In this document: one piece after another, positions 12,798 through 24,965 of the stretch
Layout of the letters: every line of letters starts with the position of its first letter
Numbering within the stretch: the stretch's first letter is position 1
Source of the DNA: Schizochytrium sp. TIO01
Taxonomy: Eukaryota; Sar; Bigyra; Thraustochytrida; Thraustochytriidae
DNA: 64,000 bases
Direction: 5' to 3'
Assembly (NCBI GenBank): GCA_004764695.1
Contig: SMSO01000037.1
Span: 4,586,337-4,650,336 of the forward strand
Notes under the pieces: generated by a model
What the model saw: only the letters and a program-made list of their open reading frames with translations
What the model was told of the DNA's origin: nothing
Databases searched by the model: none
Translations under genes and position numbers: made by a program

Positions 12798-14729
12798 GGG
12801 TAAAATGCCTAAAATCTTCAAAGAAAAACTCGAGCTTCAATCTCAAGTCTGCGAACCAGGTGGACGCAAGCGACCTGCGCTGCAAAGCTCTCGCCTATCT
12901 TCTTGCCTGATTGCGTGCAACAAATGCAATTGCAGCAGATAGCTTTTGTTCCTGTCCGCGTACCGATTGGCGGAGGCTCGGAGCTCTCTCACGAGCGTGC
13001 TCGCATACGCTCACGTGCCGCTGCTAACACGTGCACGAAGAAGGCGATGATCGTAATAATAGAGCTGTGAATTCGCCGCAATTGCTTGCCACTAGCTCTA
13101 GAGATAGCAATAGTGTTAATGGATAGAGCGAGCTGGGCTGGGTGAAGACGGATCGAAGACCAGAGCTGGGCCCACGAAGATTGTCCAAAAACCTTGGCTG
13201 AGTTGGGGTGGCTTGGGTTTATTTAATTTGATTCGTTCTCAAGCTGATAATTATGAGGAGGTGAAGAACACGGGCTTGAAGTCAAAGTTTGCCATTCGTT
13301 TCCCACGGCAAGAGCGAGTTGGGTTATACGGGAATAATCGCCAGCCGAGCGAGGGATTTTTAAAGAGGTAGTGCAGGATCAAATTGAACTTGGTAAAAAT
13401 GGGGCATCGAAATACCGCATTCAGATCACTCGTTCCAGGAGAAGCGCGCGTGATGACTCGGATGGGTAAGGAGGTGGATGCGCTGGCAGTAGAAGCATGC
13501 GGCACGAGCTTATGGAGGTTAGTCTCATCAGTCGCGCGGTAGATGCATGTGCTGCAGCATCTGGAATGCTGCAAGATTAAAATCTTTCGCGCATCTACTT
13601 CGGTTTGTGAGCTATATTTCTTCCTTTTGGTTTTAAAAGAAGACAAGTTACCAAGAAACTAAGTAGTAGCATGAAAGGCCCGTGGGCAGCATTTCTTTTG
13701 AAAGTAAGAGTTTATTGTTGATGTTTTAGTTAAAAATAACACTCGTTGTTTTTATACCTTGCCACCTTGGTATGAAAAAAAAAAAAGAGAAGATTTAAAA
13801 AAAAAAAAAAAGAGAAAGAAAAAGAAAAAAAGGAAAGTCTCTTTTCGAGTGCCGAAGTGTCATTTCCCACCATCCTGAAATGAGACAGCTTGCTTAGATC
13901 CCTTGTCCTAAAGAAGTAACCATACGTAGCGTACTTGGTTGTGACGCTTCTGCGCGTGCTCTTCACATTTCAAGGCCGTCCGTTGGGTCTCTCTTCTCTT
14001 GTTTGTTTAATGTAAAAACTACTAAGAATAGCTCACAGCTCGTAGCTACTTTGATGAGACTTTTATCTCTGAAAATAACTAAAAAAACCACACCAATGGG
14101 TAGAAAGTACTTAGGTACCTATTATCTACTCTACATGTGAGAAACTCAAGCAATGGGCTGCGTCGCCAAAGAGACGCTTAAGGAAGGAGCAGTGGAAATG
14201 GTTGATGTCGAGGTTGAAATAGTAGACGTTCTAACAGGAGGGATTGAAAAAGAATCAGGAACTTGGATTTATGATTAAAAAGCGAGTGAATGTAAACTTT
14301 GGCAGGCATGAGAGCCTAATTCCTTTTTTGAAAATGTATTCTTCTTCTCACGGCTTCTTCACAAAAGAAATATTTAGTCTAGCCATTTTCGTTTTAAAGG
14401 TTGAATTTAGATAGGAAAGTGTTAATCTATTATTATTATTATTTGTTTAAAAACATGAAAGGAAGGAAAAAAACTAAATATCAAAAGAATATGCTTTCAA
14501 ATTGGACAGATGAAAACAAGATTGCAGAAATTCTCGTAGAGCAAATCATTGAAAACGACAATCTTCTTCTTCGTTTCTTCATTTGATGAATAGAAAACAT
14601 GGAAATCTACCTCCGTCATTTTGTTGAAAGGAACCTGAAGAAGTGGAAAGAAAAGAGCAAAAAATAAATAAAAATCGAAATGAGCGGAAAAGGATAGAAA
14701 ATAAACCGGGCTAGAGTAAAAGAAAGAAA

Positions 14730-14753
14730 AGAGAGAGAGAGAGAGAGAGAGAG
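14730..14753. repeat. (AG)12
   Basis: A perfect AG run after a purine-rich stretch. Confidence 0.9.
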
Positions 14754-15484
14754 TGACGACCCTTTTTGACGCCCATGCTTCGAGTCATTCAATCGTTTTT
14801 TTGTGAGCGAGCTGGGCGAGACACGGGCCCGCCAAAGTAGCGTTGTCCTGCGACAGTGGTGGCGTCACTGTATATCGACAGCGACTTGTTGATCCTCGCT
14901 TGTTAGACTGCTCTGCACATGTCAACATTGATTTCGTGATAGTATAAAACTCTATAGAGCAAAAGCAAAAAAAGAAACGTCTTTTTCTTGCATGCACACA
15001 AATCAAATTAAATCAAATCCATCAAATTAACTAACTCACAAAGAACACTTATAAGGTGCCTGAGAACAAAACTTAGAAAACAAACAAACAAACAAACACG
15101 AGCATGCTTCAAATATTCAAGAAACGGCGGGGGGGCAGACACTAAGAGCAACTCGGAAAGAGCATCAACAAAGAAGGCCTCTGCGGGTTTGGGGCAACGA
15201 GGAAAACGAGTAGGCACATGATGTCTATGAAAATACTCTCGTTCCTTTTCGTGCCCTTTCTTCACGTTCGATGGGGAGATTCCCTCCATTTCCTTCCATT
15301 ACCTGTACTACAAGAAAGCCCAACAAACACTACATTCCCTAGAATCCATAGATAAGGTAGTGAGTGGGTAAGCAAGATCACACCAATCTTGGTCGACTCG
15401 TCTCGAGCAATGTAGGATCGGATATATGGATTTGGGAAGGGATAAGCTCTGTCAATTTGTCGTTTGTTTGCTTATTTGCTTATT

Positions 15485-15512
15485 ATTCGTTCGTTCGTTT
15501 GTTTGTTTGTTA
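15485..15512. repeat. TTCG then TTTG repeat
   Basis: Three TTCG and three TTTG units. Confidence 0.85.
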
Positions 15513-15784
15513 TGAATGCTTCAAGGTTCTGTGAGATCGATCGAAAAAAGTATCGATCTTTGCAAGAGGAAGGAAGGAGGGAAGGAGGGAAGGTGTCCTC
15601 AGTCTTTGTGGGAGGTTCTCTCGAAGGCACCATAGAACTCGCACAAACCCACCGGGCATCAAGATCCGCAATCTTCTCGCAGGAAGGCCAGAAACACGAG
15701 GTCTCCGCGAGTGTGTCGGTCCCGCGCGTTAATTACCTCGAGGCTAAAGTTGTAAGCTACTTCTGCAGGTGCAGCTCGAACGAA

Positions 15785-15826
15785 GACCAAGACCAAGACC
15801 AAGACCAAGACCAAGACCAAGACCAA
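15785..15826. repeat. (GACCAA)7 hexanucleotide repeat
   Basis: Seven perfect hexamers, giving Asp-Gln dipeptides on one frame and Arg-Pro on another. No frame is convincingly coding. Confidence 0.95.
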
Positions 15827-16241
15827 GGCGAAAGCGAGCAGCCAGTTGGATACCAGCTTCGTGGCCCGAACCAGCAAGCCAAGCTGGAGAAAGTCGCGCA
15901 AGCTGGCACGCACGTTCACAAGTCATCACCCTGGGCACAGACTGCACAGACTGCGTTGAATGCAATGCAATGCGTGGCGCAAATTGTTGCCTGCAAAATG
16001 ATGCCTGGAAAATTAATTCACAAGGGCGTTCGATCGATGTGGACGGAGCAATATTTAAGGCACCGCTTTGGTCGGGCTTCTCCTTGTTCATGGGCGCAAG
16101 CGAGCGAGCTAGCGAGCTCCAGCGTGATCCGCTCCGCTCGCTGGGTCTTGAAGCTCTTTCCCGAAAGCGAGTGCCGCCGCTCCGATCTTGGCAGGCGACT
16201 TGAGCGGATTAGTTTGTTCTCTTCTACGTCACTCACTGGCA

Positions 16242-16242
<1 letters not shown>

Positions 16243-16278
<36 letters not shown>
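16243..16278. repeat. (CTG)12
   Basis: Twelve perfect triplets. They open all three plus frames and so create spurious reading frames. Confidence 0.95.
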
Positions 16279-16279
<1 letters not shown>

Positions 16280-16590
16280 GTCTACCGGCACGGAGTCGGC
16301 GACCCCAAGCAGCGGGTATCCAGGAAGACTGCCTCTTTCGCTCTTGGAAATCGACAATGTAGCCATCCATCTATCAACAACTCCTCGATTCCAACTTGGG
16401 CGAGCTGATCTATATCTCACAAGTGAGGATCGGCGGCGCATGGCTCACGCACGAGTGCGTTCATGACAAAATTCCAAAGCGGCACTGCCTTTCTGGAGCG
16501 AGGCGGGCTCTTTCGAGGGCAGGCTCTGGAGATTTAGCCCCCAAAATGTTGCGCAGACTCCCCCAAATCCACAGAGCTCGCCTGGGAAAC

Positions 16591-16765
16591 GAAATGAGAC
16601 GAAATGTAACAAAGCGAATGCAACTCAACGCAATTCAACGCATTTCGATGCGATGCAATTCAACGCAATGCATTGTAATAATGCAATGTGATGCAATGTG
16701 ATGCAATGTAATGGAATTCAATGAAATGTAATGCAATGCGATGAAATGTAATGCAATGCGATGAG
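16591..16765. repeat. ATGCAATG-type minisatellite
   Basis: About 175 bases of GCAATGTGAT, GAAATGTAAT and CAATTCAACG variants. Related pentamers recur at 27,154-27,218. Confidence 0.8.
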
Positions 16766-18181
16766 CGAGATGGAATCAAGCAGGTTCCTGTCGCCCGCCG
16801 GCGGAAGTCCGAGTCTCCGCTTCTTCCTGCGAGCCCGGTGCTTGCAGGCCGTGAAGAACCGCGCGGAATGCACGATACGAATGTCGCCGCTTGCGCTGTC
16901 GGCCTTTGCAGGCAGGCAGATAGACAGACACTTGGAAATTGGACGGAGTTTCTTCTGTACGATTAGAGCCTTTTAGTCCTAAGAATAATGTAATTCGCTA
17001 TGAACTGTGAAGGAGTCGAAAATAAATAAATAAAGTGTTAGTGCATTATAGTTTCCATTTTTCTTACTCTCGAGTTTGTTTTATGGTTATAATTTTCTAT
17101 CATTAAAATAAAGTGTTGTAGTTAAATAAATTCATTTGTTCATTTGACCATATGAAGAAGGTACATGCGAATTCTTGTCGAACGAGGAGGATGAAATTGC
17201 ACGAGAGGATTCTGGCGCAGAAAGAACCCTGGTGGAAGGACTGCGCGACGTCACCACCACGAACTCGCTCACTCGCTCGCTTCCAGGCGTATGCTCAAAG
17301 AGCCTTTCTTCCTTTGTCTCTTTCTTCAAGGACAAGCAAGTTAGTTCCTGCTCTGTGAGCGGCGGCGACGGCTATATCGGTGCCATCAGAGCATCGTGAG
17401 GCATGGCGCAGACTTTGCTCAGCGAAGGCCTCGGAGCGAGGCGAGATCCTCTGCGGGAACTTCGCCAAGAGCTCCTCGAACAGCCTGCTGCCGAAATGCG
17501 CGAGACCTGACCTCAAGGGGAACTTCTTGACAAGTTGAATGGTCGAGGAAGTGACAAGCCAGCAACGTCAAAAACAAGAACTAGAACTCGGAAGACCTTC
17601 TCGTTCCGGGACCATGCTCGACAGCTTGGAGAACGGAGCGGCACGCTGCAGGGCTCTCGGAACGGCTGTCTGTTCACTCGTCTTTCTTCTTAGAGCGTGC
17701 GCTCAAGCTCTGAGCCACGCCGACTTCCACCGTCGCAGGCCTTGAGGTCGGTCGCCCATCATCTCCTCCACGGCGAAAGAGTCCTTTGCTTTGCTTCAAC
17801 TCCGTGAGCGGAGCGTCTTCAAGAGCATCTTCTTCAAGGGCGCCGGTGCGTGCATGCATACTGAAACGAACGGGAGCCAACATCGCGAGACGAACTTGAG
17901 GTCGAAGATCTTGGGCTCGCCGCACAGGAAGATGGCGGATGGTTCCTGCCGGGTCGAACGGGCGGCAGGCTCATCGAGAGGAGAGAGTCGTTCCCCACGC
18001 TCGCTTGCAGCCGGTTCTGTCTGCGAGCAGCAGAGTGGTGGCGCGGCGCACGTTCTCTTTGGTGATTGGGGATACAGACATGCCATCGCCGACCGCTTCA
18101 GCAGACAAGGAGGCAGGAACCGCGCAGCGCGAGGGAACAAACAGGAGGCAAGGACCCTGCATTTGCACATGTTCCGGCACG

Positions 18182-18439
18182 TTACGGAGAAGCTCGAAGC
18201 TTTCGGGCTCCTCCAATGCATGTTTCTTTGGCAGCAAGCTTGCTTGCAATGCGAGCTTGCTTGCTTGGAGGAGGAGGAGAAACCACGATCGAAGTTGAGG
18301 CCGCGCCTCCCCAATTCGGCCTCTCTGCAGGCACGATGGTCGCGTGGTGCATCGTTCCCAAGTTCGCGAGCGCGGCCTTGTCTGGGTCCTGGACGTCTTC
18401 GTCGTTGTCTTTGATAGTTGCAGGGTTACTCAGGCTCAT
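18182..18439 (-). other. Candidate first exon, unassigned
   Basis: An ATG at 18439 reads MSLSNPATIKDNDEDVQDPD and KAALANLGTMHHATIVPAER, 85 codons. TTTATAAATAG directly precedes the ATG. Another minus frame further on (17,971-18,249; EPESFELLRNVPEHVQMQGP) looks coding, so a spliced gene is possible. This GC-rich island (17.15-18.95 kb) is open in several frames on both strands, which weakens the case. Confidence 0.2.
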
Positions 18440-18974
18440 CTATTTATAAAACTTAGTCGGGATTTGATGTCGTTTCTTCAATTTGGACGATTTTGGTCTT
18501 CGCGACATCTGGCGCAAAGGCACTCGTGGACCGAGCTGTGCTGTTCTCGAGCTAGAGACAGGTGCGTGCAACCCGGTCGGCCAGATAGCCTGCTCCATCC
18601 GCACTCGAAACCCTGCCGTCTGCGCCCCTGGGCATTTCGGCGTCTGGCATTTGGCAACTTCCTCCACCAACACCACCATCAGAAGAAGACGGCGGAGTTT
18701 GGGAGAATCCAACCAACCAAAGCAAAAGAAAGAAGCACCGTTGAGGAAAGGAAACCACTAAAAGCATAAACAAAATCAAAATGACAAAGGAGGATGAATC
18801 AATGATGCAAAGTTCCTCCAAGATCTTCACCTCCTCTGTCACGACCATGAATTCTGCTCCACTTCGCAGCCAGCTCCACCCGCACGCCATTCAGAGGAGA
18901 CCCGACGTAGCGCTCACAGGCGCACTGAGCAGCACAGTATATACGCCCTCAGCGAGTGGAGGAGCGAAAGAAGG

Positions 18975-19013
18975 CAAGTAAGCAAGCAAGCAAGTAAGTA
19001 AGTAAGTAAGTAG
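18975..19013. repeat. AAGC/AAGT tetranucleotide repeat
   Basis: Mixed AAGC and AAGT units. Confidence 0.9.
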
Positions 19014-20077
19014 GCGCGAGCTGGATGTCCCATTTGCAATTTCAATAGAGGCCTGCTGTACGCATATAAATGAAACTTAGACAATTTTGCAAAGCATTTT
19101 AATAAAAACATAAAATTATGAAAATAAATTATAAAAAGAGTAAAAACTTGCATATTTATTTATTCCCACGAAAAGACTGGAGCTTAGAAGACACTAGCTA
19201 CTGCTATTTGTGTCTCTGCTTTCTACGATGGTCTCTCTCCGTCTGTTTGCAGGTTAGTCATGGGGCGCCATCTTGGCGATCTTGATTGAGCTCTCGATCG
19301 CCGGCAGATGAGAGATGAGATGGTTCAAGTTGGGTGAGTGGAGCCGTGTTGGGGACAAGGGCCTGCCTGAGATAGAGCCTGCGATGGAGGATTGAAATTG
19401 TTCAGGGAAGTGGCGGAAGACCGCGAGAGGGGGAAGGAAGGAGACATGGAATGTCAGCAGCGTCAGCGGTGATCTTGAATCGCAGGAGCTGCCAACTCGA
19501 ATTTGCCGTGTCTTCGTGGAGCTCTTCTTCTTCTTGTTCTTCTTGCTACTCGGATGAACTTCGTTTGCTCCGGAGCAAGATGCAGGCAAGGAAGATTGTC
19601 TTAACCATGGGGGGCTTCATTCGTTATTGAGTCAGGCCGCGATTGATAAATATCAGTGACTCTGGTCTGAGCGAACATAATGTACGATAAAGTGCTTTAC
19701 AAATGCAGGTGCAGATGCAGATGCAACTAGAAATATCAAGGCCATTGCCAAGTGCCATGCAGGAGGTAAGTTCGAACGACACCTAAACAAGGTCTAGAAC
19801 GACGTCAGTATTTTCCAGAGCACGAGTCCCTCGAGGCTGAAAACATTGTCTTGCTGCGAAAGGGAAGACAATTAGGTGCAGCTTCCAGGATTTTGAGCAA
19901 ATAGATTGACGTATTCAGCCGTATTCACTGCTTTATAAAGGTGCTCCAACTCGTCGGATCAGGGCGTCTCGCTGGCCACCTTTTGCATGATTTCTGCATA
20001 GGAGTTGATACAAACCCAAGGCCTTGACCTGCACCGTCTCAATCACAATTTCTTTTTTTGTCGGCACATTTGGCCTG

Positions 20078-20545
20078 CTATAAATTGCAATTTTGGCTGA
20101 CGCAAAGCCCCAAAATGCGGAAACCAAGCATGCATGCCACACCGACCAGGGTGCCCTGAGATGGACCTACCACTCTCCAAAGAACTTCGCTCGGAAGAAT
20201 AGGATCTTCTTTTTCGCACGCAATGAGAATCGCGGGAGCGAGGTCCTCGCCTGAGAAATCGCTGATTCTTGCAATTTGTGAGTTCAATTGCTTCCTGTAA
20301 AGGATTGATGTTGCGATTCACAAGCAACGAAACGACAACAACACTCACAAAAGCAGCAGAGGTCTTGATTTAATGAAAGGCGAAGAATAAAAAAACCGTC
20401 GTGCAAGTGCGCTCACGCGTCTCCTCGCCACGATGTTACCATGACATCTCAGTGAATGACTGCTGATTTACAAATGATGCGTAATTTAATGATTTTACCA
20501 GATGAGCTGTCTTTTTGGGCGTTTAGGAAGAAGGAAGTCGGGCAT
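20078..20545 (-). other. Candidate two-exon small gene, unassigned
   Basis: Exon 1 (20499-20545) starts with ATG and reads MPDFLLPKRPKRQLI plus two bases. The donor GTAAAA and the acceptor TTTACAG define a 204-base intron (20295-20498). Exon 2 joins in phase and reads KQLNSQIARISDFSGEDLAP, then ILIACEKEDPILPSEVLWRV, and on to a TAG at 20078-20080, about 87 residues in all. The phase match, good splice sites and protein-like residues support it. A basic PKRPKR could be nuclear. No family is recognised. A second frame downstream (19,933-20,142; RPNVPTKKEIVIETVQVKAL) also looks coding and could be a further exon. Confidence 0.3.
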
Positions 20546-20780
20546 TGGGGAGGCGTGGTGCCGTCTTCCTCCTCGTTGGCGTGCTGCTCTCTCGCAGATC
20601 CTCAGGAGGTAGTGGGCGTGAGCCGTGCTTGCGAATCGGAGTCCATCCCCTGAGCTGATACAGTAGCACAATGACAACGTTATTCACGCTCTAGAAAAAA
20701 TAGTGATCTCCTTGCTTGCTTTCTATTCTCTCTTAAAAAAAAGTATTATGTTTTAATTTTATTTTAAAGTATAAAACTCG

Positions 20781-20781
20781 A

Positions 20782-20821
<40 letters not shown>

Positions 20822-20824
20822 AAA
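20781..20824. repeat. (AAAG)11
   Basis: A perfect purine tetranucleotide run. Confidence 0.95.
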
Positions 20825-21592
20825 CCCAAATAGCCGGAAAATAGATGTTAGTTTCTCGCAGTTTCGCCACTACTGCTTTCATGACGGTGCTACTAATTCA
20901 ACATTAGAATCACAATCCATTCGTGAGAATAAAAGCAAAAAAGTTGATCGTAAATTGAAATAGCAAACAGGCCAAACAAGTTCCTGTGTCACTATTCGTA
21001 TCAATCCCCAGTGAAGGAACCAACCCTCAGAGCTTTTCTATCCCTCCCGCCCTCCTTGCGCTTGCTCACGTAGAACCTACCTACACCCAGCTAGGAGCGG
21101 CCATTTTGGCGCATGAGATGATTTTCCACAGTAATCTCCAATTCATGGCATCTGAAATAACCAATTTGGCTAAAAGCTTGTTCAACCCTGTGAGGAATTG
21201 GAATTTCCTGCAAATCGCTAGCTAGAGTCAATTTACTTAGTTCATAAACTCATCCTCTTCCCAGGCCAGGTCCAGGCCGGCGAGCATTTATCTACCTGCG
21301 GCTAGTTCTCCAGCCACATGCGTGGGTCTATCATCTGTGCTGTCTAATTCGCAACTTCTAACTAATCTGCGATTCTGGTGAATTGACACGATCTAAAGGC
21401 GCCTTCTCTATGATAGCGACCTCAGAGGGGGAAGGTCCTCTGCGGACTCTTAGCGTTAGGGATAGCCAAGACATAGCCTCCTCGGGAGCCGCCACGGATT
21501 GGCGACACCTCAATAATTCGGCAGTGATGAGACTTCGTCATTCTACCTGAGAAGAAACAGTAAAGTGCTAAGGTACTAAGCAGCAAATTATG

Positions 21593-21628
21593 ATGAATGA
21601 ATGAATGAATGAGTCAATGAATGAATGA
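21593..21628. repeat. GAAT tetranucleotide repeat
   Basis: GAAT units with one GAGTC interruption. Confidence 0.85.
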
Positions 21629-21749
21629 TGAGAGCACTCACGTTGAGCTAAAGATCCTCGCAAAGGCTTTGCAGGAAGACGCTTGAGGAAGATAAGGCAA
21701 GGGCAGCGAAAAGAGATGAATAAAACACTGCCTCCTCCTCTACTCTTGG

Positions 21750-21858
21750 ATTTGTTTTGTTTTGTTTTGTCTTGTTTTGTTTGTTTTGTCCTGTTTTGTT
21801 TGTTTGTTTGTTTGTTTGTTTGTTTGTTTGTTTGTTTGTTTGTTTGTTTGTTTGTTTG

Positions 21859-21889
<31 letters not shown>
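21750..21889. repeat. TTTTG, TTTG and GATT composite array
   Basis: TTTTG pentamers give way to about 17 TTTG units and then about six GATT units over 140 bases. The order suggests stepwise change of the unit along the array. Confidence 0.95.
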
Positions 21890-21926
21890 AAAGTTGGCAG
21901 GGCCCGTGTCCGGTTTCCTCAGTGCA

Positions 21927-21951
21927 AATGAATGAATGAATGAATGAATGA
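21927..21951. repeat. (GAAT)6
   Basis: A short perfect array close to the previous one. Confidence 0.9.
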
Positions 21952-22145
21952 GTATCTGTTCCAGCTTGATCGGAGCGTATCAACACAGATCGGCACCAAT
22001 GCTAGGAGGATGAGGAAGCTTTTCGTCACCTATTCAAGAATAGAAAAGTTAAAAAGAGGGAGTATGATTAATAAAGAACATTAAATAAAATAAAAAGTTA
22101 CAAAGTGATGATGATAATGTAATTTTATGCAATGCAGAGGCAGGA

Positions 22146-22340
22146 ATGAAAGGAGGGTTCTCGACTTGGAATTATTCAAGCATAGGGGAAAGGATACATC
22201 GCTTGAGTTCCGTCTTGGCAACGTTCCCGATAGATGAGGTTCGGGAGACACTCTCTCTTTTAATAAAACTAGGTGCCCCTCCAGGGCTTAGCTTGGGGAT
22301 CTCAGGTTCTGCCCGCAGACATAAGAAGGATTTGAGTTAA
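22146..22340 (+). other. Unassigned 64-codon reading frame
   Basis: From an ATG: MKGGFSTWNYSSIGERIHRL, then ATFPIDEVRETLSLLIKLGA. It is protein-like but short, with no domain recognised. Confidence 0.2.
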
Positions 22341-23224
22341 ATAAGAAAAATCACTTGAGTTTAAAAAGAAATAATAGGTCGTACATAGACTTGCTGGAAA
22401 GGCTCTGTCCCGATTGAAAGGCTTATTAAAAGTACTATATAGAATATATAGAGAGCATTCTTTGAATATTTTAATTTAAAAGAAAGAAGGAAACGCTCCT
22501 TAACTTTGGGAAGTTTATCATTGTTCTTTTATTATTCTGATTATTCTCTCTCTATATATGTATACATAATATTGGAGTAAATTATTTTGATTTGTATTAA
22601 AAACGTTTTTTAAAATATTGCAATCCCAAGACTTTTAAACTCAAAGTTTTGCTCGAATCGGAGAGCGACTCCAAATCACTTCATTCGTTACAATTGTACG
22701 CACCCGTAGCCCCGTTACTATTGCTATCCATGATCAGCGTCATGAGCAGCACTAAGAAGAACAGGAGAAGCACAAAACAGCCTCGTTTATTAGCAGTGCG
22801 CTGGATTTTCGCGCTCTAGATCGATGAGACAGTCAGCGCGAGAACAAAAGCATCCACCGAAGGGCATGCGGATACTGGCGCACGTCGAGTCAGTTTGCCA
22901 CGACTGCCACCGTCGCACTTGTAAACTTGTGACGAAGAAACCAAGAGTTACTAGTCCTATCACGATGCCTTGGGAAGCGACAATCTATAGAAATTTCGTA
23001 TCCCAAGCTACTGTGAAAGATGTTGTGTGATGCTTGGAGATACTGGCGCTAGTTACTCTTAAATCTCGAAACCAAATAATGCTGCTCCGAGGCGCCCTCG
23101 GACCGGTTCTTTTGCTCGTCTCGTAATTAATTTTCATGAGCTCGTCAGACGTACAAGTTGTCTTTCGAAAGCCCGCGCGGATTGCAATCCAAGTTTAAAT
23201 ATTGTCCTGACTCCCGCCTTTGTG

Positions 23225-23701
23225 ATGCTGGCTAGCCCTTTTAACATTGCACTGTGTCACATTATATTGCAATGTGATGAATGCAATAGCGCACTTCACT
23301 CTTTGTTCCCACCCGAGCGAGCTGTGTCCAGAACTCTCCAGGGCGAATTGAAGAGTCAGGCGACTTCGCCGCACGTGCTTGGACAATCATGTTCTTCAGG
23401 CTCTTCTCAGTTGAACTCAAATGAACTCATTTCTCCTCGCCAGATTGCAATCGTTGATTCCAATACAGCTACGGAGACGATCGATCTCTGCAAACCAGCC
23501 GCGGTCCGGGCCTCCTCCTCGCTCCTACCAGACTCTCCTCAATATCCATCTATATCAGATAACCATATTACTCAGTTTGGTACTTCGGCACCACCCACGA
23601 TAGTGGCTGCGGGTGCCCATTCACACTTTTATAATTTTATGATGTCGTGCATTCATCGGCCTTCGCACGTGCTGGAAAAAGAGGGGTATGGTGCGCGTTA
23701 G
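23225..23701 (+). other. Unassigned 158-codon reading frame
   Basis: It starts with ATG (MLASPFNIALCHIILQCDEC) and has a Ser/Pro-rich middle (QSCSSGSSQLNSNELISPRQ, SSSLLPDSPQYPSISDN). It is among the most protein-like frames in the first 45 kb, and two further plus-strand frames follow within 650 bases. No domain is recognised. It could be an orphan gene, an exon, or chance. Confidence 0.25.
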
Positions 23702-23839
23702 GAAGATGCTAAACGCAGCAAATGTGATCGCCAGAGAGGCGTTTTGCAGGAAAGACGTCCAAAGTGCCCCAAGCTGGCCTTCCACGCGAGGCAGATTGGC
23801 CAATTGAGAAATACCATGGGTTGCTAAGCGGTGCGAGGA

Positions 23840-24064
23840 ATGGAGATATCGCTCGTTCTTGCAGACGGTATTGGAGTCTTTCTATATGGTGGCCAGCTTG
23901 GTGGGCGGACCGTCTTGTCGACGCTTGGTGGGATATTCATGCTAGTGCTGCGAGGAAGAATTGAGGGAGTCGGACCCGTCTTTGAGGTGGGCTGGACCCA
24001 GTGCGGAAGTGGATGCAAAGGAGCCTCGTTCATCTTGGACACTTCAGAACCTCTTATTATATAA
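23840..24064 (+). other. Unassigned 74-codon reading frame, hydrophobic
   Basis: MEISLVLADGIGVFLYGGQL and a Gly-rich hydrophobic continuation (GGIFMLVLRGRIEGVG). The opposite strand is also open. It may be part of a spliced gene with the neighbouring frames, but no clear splice sites link them. Confidence 0.2.
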
Positions 24065-24076
24065 CATCGCTATCAA

Positions 24077-24349
24077 ATGTCAGCCAGCTCACGCGAGAGC
24101 TGCAAGGACCCGGAGGATGATGTCGAGATGGACGGCAGCGCGATTGGTAGGGGCAGTGGCAGCTGGTTTGTTGAAGGCGAGTTCGGGATCAACTGTGGCT
24201 GGCTGAAGAGGACGTGGACGCTTGGAGTCCGTGTCCACTTTCTGCGATCAATCGAGCGATTCTTCTTCTACATTCTGCAGAATGCATTTTGCAATTTTTC
24301 CAGTTTGTCATCTGCCACGGTTAATTTATCTTGTTCTTGCAAAGGTTGA
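24077..24349 (+). other. Unassigned 90-codon reading frame with TATA-like element
   Basis: The ATG at 24077 starts MSASSRESCKDPEDDVEMDG, followed by GSWFVEGEFGINCGWLKRTW and a Cys/Phe-rich end. A TTATATAA lies at 24057-24064, 12 bases before the ATG, too close for a normal leader. No family is recognised. Confidence 0.25.
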
Positions 24350-24946
24350 ATTTTTGGCAATAACGAACGCTGTTCTGCTCAGTTTTCAGAGACATCGCGG
24401 TGGGAAGACCAGGGCGTGGGCAGGGAACGAGACTACCCAGTATTTGTTTTCAGTTTCTGGAGAGTAACAGCGGCGCGTTTGCAGAAAGGCTAGATATGTT
24501 GGAAAGAGTCCTCTGAGAATAATTTCGAGGTTCGCTTTCTGGTTTCCAGAATCTCCTGCGAAAAACCTTCTGCTGAAGATGTTCTGCAGCGCTGCAAACG
24601 AGCAGCTGCTAGTACAAGCCAGCAGAAAAAGAAAAAGAAACAACAAAAAACTGAAAGCTTGACGAAACCATCACAGATTTAGCCAGCCATGCCTTCCCTC
24701 GCCCGCTTGAAAGTGCAGACCGTCTCGAGCTCCTCGGAATCTAGCTAGGAACGAATGATTGGTTACGCCAAGGAAATCGGCGTAGCAGACGCTGTTTTTG
24801 ATTTCGGCAAAGCTTGAGCAATCGAATAGATGCTCAACTTCTCGCGCGATCGTTTACAAACTTTCCATTCATTCACTCATTCATTCGCTCGATTCTTCGA
24901 TTTTCCGTTTCGGTTTCTTTCATCTAAAAAACTTTTGCAGAAGGAA

Positions 24947-24965
24947 ATAATAATAATAATAATAA
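24947..24965. repeat. (AAT)6
   Basis: A short AAT run in AT-rich DNA. Confidence 0.8.

Larger units (their letters stand above)
12218..19930. other. No recognisable gene; repeat-rich with a GC-rich island
   Basis: AT-rich segments (12.2-12.4, 13.7-14.7, 16.98-17.13 and 19.05-19.15 kb) alternate with a GC-rich island at 17.15-18.95 kb that is open in several frames. Long frames such as 15,464-16,408 run through hexamer and CTG repeats and do not look like real proteins. Confidence 0.45.
20825..23224. other. No recognisable gene; repeats
   Basis: This holds GAAT repeats, the longest TTTG/GATT array of the window, and an AT-rich stretch at 22.35-22.65 kb. Only the short frame at 22,146-22,340 was worth listing. 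Confidence 0.5.

Noticed and set aside
15464-16408. 314-codon plus-strand reading frame
   Set aside because: It runs through TTTG, GACCAA and CTG repeats, with low-complexity translation and no domain. The length comes from repeats that lack stops.
17791-18414. 207-codon plus-strand frame in the GC-rich island
   Set aside because: The opposite strand is open over the same span and composition alone explains long frames there.
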